Notes under the pieces: model-generated
What the model was told of the DNA's origin: nothing
What the model saw: the letters and a program-made list of their open reading frames with translations, nothing else
Databases searched by the model: none
Assembly: GCA_964487915.1 (NCBI GenBank)
Contig: CAZASN010000001.1
Coordinates: 248,001 to 312,000 of the forward strand
Direction of reading: 5' to 3'
Source: Proruminimicrobium sp964487915
GTDB lineage: Bacteria > Elusimicrobiota > Endomicrobiia > Endomicrobiales > Endomicrobiaceae
DNA: 64,000 nt
Part shown: in pieces, positions 8,579 through 15,700 of the stretch
How the letters are laid out: every line of letters starts with the position of its first letter
How positions within the stretch are numbered: position 1 is the stretch's first letter
Position numbers and translations under genes: made by a program

Positions 8579-9716
8579 AAAAATTAAAAATTCATTATTA
8601 ATTTTAGCATTAGCCGTATTAACTCCTGTTTGTATGTTTGCGGCTATTTATACATATGATGCCGTCGTTACCATAGGAACGCCGACAATCACTATACTAC
8701 ATACTGCGCCTGAACATGTTCCGCCTATAAATAAAGAAATGGTTGTCGTCGGTACCGTAACGTTTTCAGAAAGCGGAAATTTAAACAGTCTGGATTTTAC
8801 GTATACATTACAGGGAAGTTCAGCCGTTACAGAGTCTGTAACTAATATAGTGCCTATATCTGCTACGTCTTACAGATTTGTTAAAGCTATAGAAATAGAA
8901 CAAACAAGCGGTAATATCAGCTATTTGTTTTCGGCATCGGGTCAGTTAAGCGGCATGTCGGTAAGCACGGCAACGGCATTATATGTGACTACCGTAACCG
9001 CAGTTGCATCTCAAAACGTTGATCCTGCAAATCCGGTTCCTGTTGTTCTAGAATCCGGAAATCAAACAGCCGGAAATACCTCCATAGTGTTTGTAAACGG
9101 TTCGTTTACCGGAGTTCAAAATATTATTATTACGCAGTTAGATCCGAATAATCCGCCGTCGTTTACAGGTACCGGTGTTGCAGGTAAAGCTTCCGAAACG
9201 GATTATTTCGTAGCTTTGTATTTAATAAGTCCTGAAGGATTGGAAATAAATCCTAAAGCTACGCTCACATTATATTACGGAAATGCTAATGTTTCAAGAT
9301 TGTTTATGAAATACAGAGATCCCGATACCGGAAAATGGATAACTATTACCGATAATGTTGTAATAGATACAAATATGAAAACAATTTCAGCCAGAATAGG
9401 CAGATTGGGATATTATGCGGTATCAACTCAGGGCGTAACGCCTGATAACGATTACAGACCGGTAAAGAGAGTCGTTATAATGGGTCAGGATACGTTTAAA
9501 TTTGAAAATATGACTGACGGCGATAAATTGAAAATATTTAACGTCAACGGTAAAAAAATAAGAGAAATAACGTCCAGAGGCGGATATGCGACCGGCTTTG
9601 AATGGGACGGAAGAAAAGATGACGGCGGCTGGGCTGAAAGCGGAACGTATATTTACCAGTTGAATATTCAGGGTAAAGGTAAACTTATAAGCGGTACAAT
9701 AGCTTTTGTAAAATAG
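8571..9716 (+). CDS. Secreted multi-domain beta protein with FlgD-like/T9SS-like C-terminal domain (copy 1)
   Basis: The ATG at 8571 overlaps the preceding stop by 8 bases (TATGAATAA). 381 residues. Signal peptide ending 'VCMFA-A' near residue 24. Residues ~40-140: Ig-like segment with 'KEMVVVGTV'. Residues ~165-290: a segment with 'VLESGNQTAGNTSIVF', 'LTLYYGN' and 'GRLGYYAVS', recalling ZU5/GPS-type modules. Last ~85 residues: 'KIFNVNGKKIREI', 'GFEWDGRKDDGG', 'AESGTYIYQL' and 'SGTIAFVK', the pattern of FlgD Ig-like/CHU_C-type C-terminal domains that often mark type IX-like sorting in diderm phyla. Encoded right before a PorV-like barrel, which in Bacteroidetes serves type IX secretion; the functional link here is inference. 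Paralogue at 12008. Confidence 0.8.
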   Translation: MNKKIKNSLLILALAVLTPVCMFAAIYTYDAVVTIGTPTITILHTAPEHVPPINKEMVVVGTVTFSESGNLNSLDFTYTLQGSSAVTESVTNIVPISATSYRFVKAIEIEQTSGNISYLFSASGQLSGMSVSTATALYVTTVTAVASQNVDPANPVPVVLESGNQTAGNTSIVFVNGSFTGVQNIIITQLDPNNPPSFTGTGVAGKASETDYFVALYLISPEGLEINPKATLTLYYGNANVSRLFMKYRDPDTGKWITITDNVVIDTNMKTISARIGRLGYYAVSTQGVTPDNDYRPVKRVVIMGQDTFKFENMTDGDKLKIFNVNGKKIREITSRGGYATGFEWDGRKDDGGWAESGTYIYQLNIQGKGKLISGTIAFVK

Positions 9717-9725
9717 GAAATTAAG

Positions 9726-10664
9726 ATGATAAAAAGAATAACGGCGTTATCACTTTTAATAATAGTAACGGCTCTTGCAAGAGTTGACGGTTCTTTTGAG
9801 AGTATGTACTGGGGAGTAAGACCTCTTGCTATGGGCGGAGCATTTACCGCCGTTGCAAACGACGCCAATGCTCCTTTGTACAATATTGCCGGAATAGCAA
9901 ATCTTACGCAGAGGCAGGTGTCTTTAACGGCGGCAAGATTGTTTACCGGATTAGAAGGAGTTGAAATAGGAACTAATTATTTTGAATATACTCAGCCTTT
10001 GTCAATGAAAACAAATATGTACGGAGTAATGTCTTTTGCCTGGGCAAGTTTATCAAGTCCGGGTCTTAGCAGAGAAGATACTTTTAATATAGGATATGCC
10101 AGATATTTAAACGATGTTTTTAATCTTGATACAAATATAGTAAATTTAACGGCAGGATTAAATTTAAAGTATTTGAGACACGAATATAATTTTTCTTTGA
10201 GCAACAGCACCGGTCTTCCCTCTTCAAAAGGAGGATTAACGGCTGATATAGGAATGTTTGCGCAATTTACAAACGGAATAAGCGTCGGCTACAGCAGTAA
10301 ATATTTAACGTCTCCCGATATAGGTTTTGTGTATGAAGATAAAGTAAGCAATATAAACGTCATCGGTTTGGCGTATTATAACGACCTTTTGCCGAGGCTG
10401 CGTATTCCGTATTTTACGGCCGCGATGGATGTAATATTCAGAAATAACGAAACATCTTTAAGATTCGGATTGGAAAGTTATGTTATTGACGGAAAACTTG
10501 CCTTAAGAACCGGTGGCAGACAGGAAGCGTTTGACATAGGGTTCGGTTATGAATTTTCATTTTCAAATAATAAAAAACTTATTATAGATTACGCTTTGGA
10601 GATTCCTTTACAGGTTGAAGAGTCTTACGGTTCTCATTTTTTTGGAATTTCTTTTAATTTTTAG
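9726..10664 (+). CDS. PorV/PorQ-family outer-membrane beta-barrel protein (copy 1)
   Basis: 312 residues with a signal peptide (cleavage near 'ARVDG-S'). The N-terminal signature 'RPLAMGGAFTAVANDANA' followed by 'PLYNIAGIANL' is typical of the PorV/PorQ/UPF0164 family, FadL-like barrels. Repeating amphipathic strands follow and it ends in an aromatic residue ('HFFGISFNF'), as expected for a barrel handled by Bam. In Bacteroidetes PorV shuttles type IX cargo to the attachment complex; in other phyla the role is open. No other Por or Gld gene is in the window. It follows the FlgD-domain protein by 9 bases and carries the promoter for copy 2 inside its 3' end. Confidence 0.85.
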   Translation: MIKRITALSLLIIVTALARVDGSFESMYWGVRPLAMGGAFTAVANDANAPLYNIAGIANLTQRQVSLTAARLFTGLEGVEIGTNYFEYTQPLSMKTNMYGVMSFAWASLSSPGLSREDTFNIGYARYLNDVFNLDTNIVNLTAGLNLKYLRHEYNFSLSNSTGLPSSKGGLTADIGMFAQFTNGISVGYSSKYLTSPDIGFVYEDKVSNINVIGLAYYNDLLPRLRIPYFTAAMDVIFRNNETSLRFGLESYVIDGKLALRTGGRQEAFDIGFGYEFSFSNNKKLIIDYALEIPLQVEESYGSHFFGISFNF

Positions 10665-10670
10665 TATAAT
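10642..10670 (+). promoter_or_regulatory. Candidate internal promoter for surface unit copy 2
   Basis: TTGGAA (10642-10647), a 17-base spacer and a perfect TATAAT (10665-10670), positioned across the end of the copy 1 barrel gene and 34 bases before the ATG at 10705. This would allow copy 2 to be expressed separately. Confidence 0.5.
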
Positions 10671-10704
10671 TCTCAAAGCGGTAATTTTTTGGATTATAAA
10701 AAAT

Positions 10705-12015
10705 ATGAAAATAAAAAAAATATTATTTGTTTTTTCGTCTGCGATTCTTCTCTTTCCCGCCGTGGTTTGCGCCGGCAATATAGGTAAAAACACATACGGC
10801 GTTTTGTCCGAAAATTTTTCCGGCACCAGTTATGTAACAACAAGCCCTGACGATTATGTAAAAATGTTTATCTTTTCGGACTCATTTATAATTGATGACG
10901 TTTACGGCAGTTCAACGACAATACCTACCCCGGAAGGAATGAAATTTATAAGGACGTATACAAAACCCGGAGTTACTCTCGGCTGGAGCGGCTGGGGAAT
11001 ATCTTTTACAACAACGGCAGATGCGGCTATGCAGAGAGATATGTCGGCTTATTATCAGGGAAAATTAAAATTTGTAGTAAGATCAACAAGTACGGCCGCC
11101 GGCAATATGTCTGTCCGCGTGAAAGTTAACGGATATGAAGTAGGAAAAACATTGACGGAACTCGGTTTTGTCGCTAACGGAAATTGGCAACAATTGTCAT
11201 TCCCGCTAAGCGGCGGCAATATTACGCTTTCAAATCTTCAAAAAACAGATTTTATATTTATGGTTATTTATACTTCAAACGTATCTTCAGACGTAAAAGT
11301 TGATATTGACAATATCAGATGGGAAAAACAATCTATACCTACTCTTGAAGTGAAAATGAAAGACAGAGAAGGCGGTTCTTATACGGGCGATTTATCGTTT
11401 ACCGTAGAACGCGGCGTTACAAAATGGCAGGTTGCCGATCAGTATTTTGAAGTTATGTTAAATGATTTGCCTATGTCTTCATCGGCTACGGCAAACGGAT
11501 GGATTCAAATTTATACGGATAATACAAACGCTTCGGCCAATCCCCGATATACCGGAATAATAGATGCTGAAAACAGTCCGGCAGGTCTTGTTGATGAGTC
11601 TACAACTACGGTTGTTTTGCCGATGTGCTGGCGCGTTAATCCGAGAGAACCTTTATCTTCAGAAGAACTTGTTATATATCAGAATGGCGGCATATTGACA
11701 AACACTCCCGGCGGCGGATATAAATGTTATTTGTGGATGCAGGATCTCGCTACGGTAGGATTTGATCCGGTTACCAATATGTATGCAAGAATTTGGAAAC
11801 ACGGAACAATAGCCGAAACAGATACGGCAAACGGAAGAGGTGTTCAATATCAGGAAGATAAGTTTGCCGGATATTCTTCAAGTTTAGAAGACGGCAGAAC
11901 TCCGATGTTTCCAGTATATTTATATATAGGCGCCGATTTTTCGTCATCTACAAAAGTTTTAAGGAATCATTCGTATTCAACAAATATGCTTACTATAGAG
12001 TTAATATATGAATAA
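10705..12015 (+). CDS. Secreted protein with galactose-binding-like domain and locus-specific C-terminal domain (copy 2)
   Basis: Paralogue of the gene at 7346. The frame is open from 10615, but the ATG at 10705 is chosen because it starts a proper signal peptide ('MKIKKILFVF...VVCA-GNIGKN'). 436 residues. The shared beginning 'GNIGKNTYGVLSE' matches 'SNIGRNVYGIWTE' of copy 1. The jelly-roll-like region includes 'MSAYYQGKLKFVVRS', 'GNWQQLSFPLSG' and 'VDIDNIRWEK'. The C-terminal domain includes 'PMCWRVN', 'GGYKCYLWMQDLA', 'YLYIGADF' and 'MLTIELIYE'. The two conserved cysteines (in 'CWR' and 'KCYLW'/'WCWFW') occur in both copies and could form a disulfide. Its stop overlaps the next gene by 8 bases, like copy 1. 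Specific ligand unknown. Confidence 0.78.
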   Translation: MKIKKILFVFSSAILLFPAVVCAGNIGKNTYGVLSENFSGTSYVTTSPDDYVKMFIFSDSFIIDDVYGSSTTIPTPEGMKFIRTYTKPGVTLGWSGWGISFTTTADAAMQRDMSAYYQGKLKFVVRSTSTAAGNMSVRVKVNGYEVGKTLTELGFVANGNWQQLSFPLSGGNITLSNLQKTDFIFMVIYTSNVSSDVKVDIDNIRWEKQSIPTLEVKMKDREGGSYTGDLSFTVERGVTKWQVADQYFEVMLNDLPMSSSATANGWIQIYTDNTNASANPRYTGIIDAENSPAGLVDESTTTVVLPMCWRVNPREPLSSEELVIYQNGGILTNTPGGGYKCYLWMQDLATVGFDPVTNMYARIWKHGTIAETDTANGRGVQYQEDKFAGYSSSLEDGRTPMFPVYLYIGADFSSSTKVLRNHSYSTNMLTIELIYE

Positions 12016-13186
12016 AATGAAGAAAAATTTTATATTATTTGTTTTAGTTTCGGCAGGCGTTTTTTGCGCATCGCATCTTTATGCCGTAACCGTTTCAACG
12101 TCAACGGTATTCAGGGCAAGAGCCGTAATAACCGAGCCTGAATTGGTTATAATTCATTCTCAGGTTCAAAAAGTTTCGCCTGTAGCGAAAGAAATGGTTG
12201 TAGTAGGCAGCGTTGACGTCGGAAGTTCTCCGAATTATTTATCCGAATTAAAACTGGTTTATACATTGCCCGGCGGTTCTGAAACAACCGAAGACATAAG
12301 CTTTGCAAGTAATTTGGGCAACGTAACGTTTTCAAAAAGAATAGCTTTCTCACAGGAATCTGGACAGATTGAATATAAAATAAAAGCGACGGCCGTTAAA
12401 GGCGTTTCTGTAAGCACCGAAACTTCAAAATTTTACGCCGTTATATCCGCAAGCGTTACCGCTAACATAAGCGCTTCGGGCGGAACGGTAACTTTGGAAT
12501 CGGGCAATCAGCTCTACGGAAACACGAAACTGGTATTGCCGTCGGGAGCGTTACCGAGTTCTCAGGATATTACAATAACAGAACTTAATACCGACCAGAC
12601 GATAGACGCAAGCGGAGCGTTAAAAAAAGCCGCAGCTCAGGAAATGATGTTAACGTGTTTTGAGATAACGCCGGATATGACTCTTACCGGTTCGGCGGTG
12701 TTGACTTTATATTACGGTTCAAAAACAACCTCGCAGAATATAACGATAAAAAGATTTAACGGAAGCAGCTGGGTTGACGTTGATTCGGGTTCTACCGTTT
12801 CTTTGGCAAAGTCTGTTTCTGCCAAAGCTCCTGTTGTAAACAGTTCAAGCAGAACGGTGTCTGTTGAGATTACCGAGCTTGGACGTTATGCGACATTTGC
12901 CGGTTCAGGCTCGTTGCCGGACAGCGAGTACAGACCTAAAAAAAGAGTTGTAGTTTTCGGCAGGGCTGAAGTTGAATTTAATAATTTAATGGACGGAGAC
13001 GTCGTAAAAATATTTAATGTCAACGGTAAAAAAATAAGAGAAATAACAAGCGGCGATTCAAGCGGATTCAAATGGGACGGAAAAAAAGATGACGGCAGTT
13101 ACGCCGAAAGCGGCGCTTATATATATCAGATTAAAGTTGCTTCAAAAAGCAGTTTAATAAGCGGAACAATAGCATTCGTCAGATAG
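12008..13186 (+). CDS. Secreted multi-domain beta protein with FlgD-like/T9SS-like C-terminal domain (copy 2)
   Basis: 392 residues from the ATG at 12008; an ATG at 12017 is also possible. Signal peptide ending near 'HLYA-V'. Same domain order as the gene at 8571: 'SPVAKEMVVVGSV' Ig-like part, 'VTLESGNQLYGNTKLVLPSG' part and 'LTLYYGSK', then the C-terminal 'KIFNVNGKKIREI', 'GFKWDGKKDDGS', 'AESGAYIYQI' and 'SGTIAFVR'. Both copies end exactly with 'SGTIAFV(K/R)', so the extreme C-terminus is likely the functional signal or a core strand. It lies between the binding-domain protein (8-base overlap) and the barrel (8-base gap). Confidence 0.8.
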   Translation: MNKMKKNFILFVLVSAGVFCASHLYAVTVSTSTVFRARAVITEPELVIIHSQVQKVSPVAKEMVVVGSVDVGSSPNYLSELKLVYTLPGGSETTEDISFASNLGNVTFSKRIAFSQESGQIEYKIKATAVKGVSVSTETSKFYAVISASVTANISASGGTVTLESGNQLYGNTKLVLPSGALPSSQDITITELNTDQTIDASGALKKAAAQEMMLTCFEITPDMTLTGSAVLTLYYGSKTTSQNITIKRFNGSSWVDVDSGSTVSLAKSVSAKAPVVNSSSRTVSVEITELGRYATFAGSGSLPDSEYRPKKRVVVFGRAEVEFNNLMDGDVVKIFNVNGKKIREITSGDSSGFKWDGKKDDGSYAESGAYIYQIKVASKSSLISGTIAFVR

Positions 13187-13194
13187 GATAAAAA

Positions 13195-14124
13195 ATGATT
13201 AAAAAAATATTTGCAATATCTTTTCTAATAATGACTGCTCTATCAAGCGTCAGCGCTTCGTTTGAAAATACGTATTGGGGCGCAAGGCCTCTTGCGATGG
13301 GCGGAGCTTTTACGGCAGTCGCAAACGACGCAAACGCGCCTTTATATAATATTGCCGGAATAGCCAATATAGCCAGACAGGAATTTACGTTTATGGGTTC
13401 AAGGTTGTTTACTGGAATTGAAGGCGTCGATATAGGAGCCAATTATCTTGCTTTTGTTTATCCTGTATTTTCACAGAAATACGGAGCGATATCTCTTGCG
13501 TGGTCGTCAGTATCGGCTACGTCTGTATGGAGAGAAGATATTTTTAATCTAGGTTATGCAAGACAGTTAAACGATGTTTTTAATCTTGATACCAACATAA
13601 TTAATTTAACGGCCGGTTTGAATTTAAAATATTTAATGCAGGAAGCGAATTTTGACGAAGAGGACAGAGATTTGCCCTCATCAAAAGGCGCTCCGACATG
13701 CGATTTGGGCGTACTGGCGCAGTTTACAAACGGAATAAGTTTAGGTTTGAGCAGCAAATACCTTACAAGTCCGGATGTCGGCTATGTAACGGAAAATATC
13801 GTTTATAATACCAATGTTATAGGCGTTTCATACTTTAATGAAGAAGTTCCGTTTCTTAAGATACCTTTTTTTACGGTAGCGATGGATGTTCTTTTAAGAA
13901 ATAACGAAACAACGGTAAAGTTCGGTTTGGAAAGTTATGTAATAGAAGGAAAACTTGCCTTAAGAGCCGGCGGCAGGGAAGAAGCTTTCAGCTTTGGTTT
14001 TGGTTACGAACATGAATTTCAGGACGGAACAAAGCTGATATTTGACTATGCGTTAGAAATACCCACGCAAGTTCAGGAAACTTTCGGATCACACTTTGTA
14101 GGATTATCTTTTAGATTTGCCTAA
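13195..14124 (+). CDS. PorV/PorQ-family outer-membrane beta-barrel protein (copy 2)
   Basis: 309 residues with signal peptide. 'ARPLAMGGAFTAVANDANA' and 'PLYNIAGIAN' match copy 1 nearly residue for residue, and the barrel ends 'HFVGLSFRFA'. The region 'LNDVFNLDTNI(I/V)NLTAGLNLKYL' is also shared with copy 1. Each secreted pair thus has a cognate barrel, suggesting paired specificity. Its stop codon lies inside the terminator hairpin that closes the locus. Confidence 0.85.
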   Translation: MIKKIFAISFLIMTALSSVSASFENTYWGARPLAMGGAFTAVANDANAPLYNIAGIANIARQEFTFMGSRLFTGIEGVDIGANYLAFVYPVFSQKYGAISLAWSSVSATSVWREDIFNLGYARQLNDVFNLDTNIINLTAGLNLKYLMQEANFDEEDRDLPSSKGAPTCDLGVLAQFTNGISLGLSSKYLTSPDVGYVTENIVYNTNVIGVSYFNEEVPFLKIPFFTVAMDVLLRNNETTVKFGLESYVIEGKLALRAGGREEAFSFGFGYEHEFQDGTKLIFDYALEIPTQVQETFGSHFVGLSFRFA

Positions 14125-14144
14125 AATCAGGCAGGCAAATTTTT
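14115..14144 (+). terminator. Rho-independent terminator closing the surface-protein locus
   Basis: Perfect 8-base-pair stem ATTTGCCT (14115-14122) / AGGCAAAT (14133-14140), 10-base loop, followed by a T-run. The left arm overlaps the stop codon of the barrel gene. Confidence 0.7.
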
Positions 14145-14177
14145 ATCAATTATTAGTTTTGAGCACGGCTTGTTTAT

Positions 14178-14206
14178 TTGACAAAGCTGATAAAATTGGT
14201 TAAAAT
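14178..14206 (+). promoter_or_regulatory. Sigma-70-type promoter of the hydrogenase operon
   Basis: Perfect TTGACA -35 (14178-14183), 17-base spacer, TAAAAT -10 (14201-14206, 5 of 6). It sits between the terminator of the surface locus and the ATG at 14243, leaving a leader of about 30 bases with an AGAGAG ribosome site. Confidence 0.75.
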
Positions 14207-14242
14207 AAACGCCGCAGTTATTTAAAAAAACAGAGAGTATAA

Positions 14243-15691
14243 ATGTCATATGATATAATGTTGCTGCTTGTTGTGGCAATTCCGGTTTTATTTTCGGCGC
14301 TTATTCCGCTTTTTGGAAAAGTTTCTGTTTTTATCAGAAACTTTTTTGCTTTAGTGCTGATGCTGATTCCGTTTTTCCTTTTAATAATAATTTTTCAAGC
14401 CGTCCAAGCCGGTATTCCGGTAGACTTCGTTTATGAATTTCCCATATTGGAAATAAATTTCATTCTTCAGGCCGACATATTTTCGGTTTTCGTGGCTATG
14501 GCTTCGGTTCTTGTAAGCATAATAGTTTTAATATATTCGTTTGAATACATAAAATCTTATGATAATCAGAACGAATATTTTTTTATAGTCGTGCTGTTTG
14601 TCGGTTCAATGATGGGAATAGTTTTTTCGGCAAACCTGATATTCATTTATTTCTTCTGGGAAATGACTGCTCTTGCGTCATGGAGATTAATCGGTTATTT
14701 CAGAGAAAAAGAATATGTAAGAAGGGCAAATAAAACTTTTATAATGACGGCAGCCGGCGCTTTGTGCATGTTAATCGGTTTTTTAATGATTGCCGAACAG
14801 GCCGGTTCGTTTGACTTAGACGTTATTTCGGCCGCGAATTTGCAGGGATCGGCTGTTGATTTGGCGATTATACTTATTATTTTGGGCATTTTTTCAAAAT
14901 CTGCGACATTTCCTCTTCATTCATGGCTTGCCGATGCCGGTATCGCGCCTTCGCCGGTAACCGCGCTTCTTCATGCCGCTGTTTTGGTTAAAATAGGAGT
15001 TTATGTTTACGCCAGACTTTTTAATTTTACGATAGTTCCTTCCGAAGAAATAAGAATAGTTTTATTTAGTATAGTATCCGTCAGCGCATTTTTATCGGGC
15101 GCGGTAGCGTTTGTTGAAAAGGATATTAAAAGAGTCATTGCTTTTTCAACGATCAGCCAGATAGCTTTTATATTTTTGGGATTTATTTCGGGCGGCAAAT
15201 TTGCTTTTATCGGAGCGATGCTGTTTATTTTAATGCACGGACTTGCAAAAGCTGGTCTTTTTTTATCGGCCGGAATAATAGAACATAAAATACATACAAA
15301 ACAGCTTGATATGATGGGCGGTTTATTCAGATATATGCCGATAACGGCTTTTGCCTTTGCCGGATGCGCGTTATCAGTTATGGGAATACCCCCGTTTGCC
15401 GGTTTTTTCAGTAAATTTTTGGTAATTTTCGGCACTGTTTACGACCAAAATATTATTGCTGCTCTTATTTTTATAATATGCGCCGGTCTTACGGTTTTGT
15501 ATACGGTAAGACTTTTTTGGAAAGTTTTTCTCGGCAGTCAAAAGGAATATCCTCATATAGAAAAAGAAAATTGGAATTCGCCTATGGTTTTAAGCGTGGT
15601 ATCATTGGCGCTTTTGTCTTTAATTCTCACTTTTTCGTTTGGATATTTATTTTACATAGCAAATTTGGCGGCCCAGACAATTAAAGGATAA
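14243..15691 (+). CDS. Membrane-bound hydrogenase antiporter-like subunit 1 (NuoM/NuoN-type)
   Basis: 482 residues, about 13-14 membrane helices, of the proton-translocating family shared by complex I NuoL/M/N and Mrp antiporters. Landmarks: 'YFFWEMTALASWRLIGY' with the key helix-5 glutamate, 'KSATFPLHSWLADAG' with the helix-7 lysine, 'PSPVTALLHAAVLVKIGVY', and 'FSTISQIAFIFLG'. First gene of an 11-gene operon with its own promoter. With the two following paralogues it forms the ion-pumping arm that couples hydrogen metabolism to an ion gradient. Whether H+ or Na+ is moved cannot be read from the sequence. Confidence 0.9.
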   Translation: MSYDIMLLLVVAIPVLFSALIPLFGKVSVFIRNFFALVLMLIPFFLLIIIFQAVQAGIPVDFVYEFPILEINFILQADIFSVFVAMASVLVSIIVLIYSFEYIKSYDNQNEYFFIVVLFVGSMMGIVFSANLIFIYFFWEMTALASWRLIGYFREKEYVRRANKTFIMTAAGALCMLIGFLMIAEQAGSFDLDVISAANLQGSAVDLAIILIILGIFSKSATFPLHSWLADAGIAPSPVTALLHAAVLVKIGVYVYARLFNFTIVPSEEIRIVLFSIVSVSAFLSGAVAFVEKDIKRVIAFSTISQIAFIFLGFISGGKFAFIGAMLFILMHGLAKAGLFLSAGIIEHKIHTKQLDMMGGLFRYMPITAFAFAGCALSVMGIPPFAGFFSKFLVIFGTVYDQNIIAALIFIICAGLTVLYTVRLFWKVFLGSQKEYPHIEKENWNSPMVLSVVSLALLSLILTFSFGYLFYIANLAAQTIKG

Positions 15692-15700
15692 GGTTTTTAA

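Larger units (their letters stand above)
7346..10664 (+). repeat. Three-gene surface unit, copy 1 of a tandem duplication
   Basis: The unit holds a binding-domain protein, a protein with a FlgD-like C-terminus, and a PorV-like barrel, in the same order and with the same overlaps as copy 2 (10705-14124). The proteins are clearly paralogous, but the DNA differs mostly at third codon positions, so the duplication is old and kept under selection. A few stretches remain identical, e.g. 29 bases at 9543-9571 against 13019-13047 and 26 bases at 10107-10132 against 13567-13592. Confidence 0.85.
10705..14124 (+). repeat. Three-gene surface unit, copy 2 of a tandem duplication
   Basis: Same gene order and junctions as copy 1 (7346-10664). 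The C-terminal 85 residues of the middle protein and the N-terminal 60 residues of the barrel protein are the best conserved parts. The first gene is the most diverged, which fits a changing surface ligand carried by a constant export/anchor pair. Confidence 0.85.
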
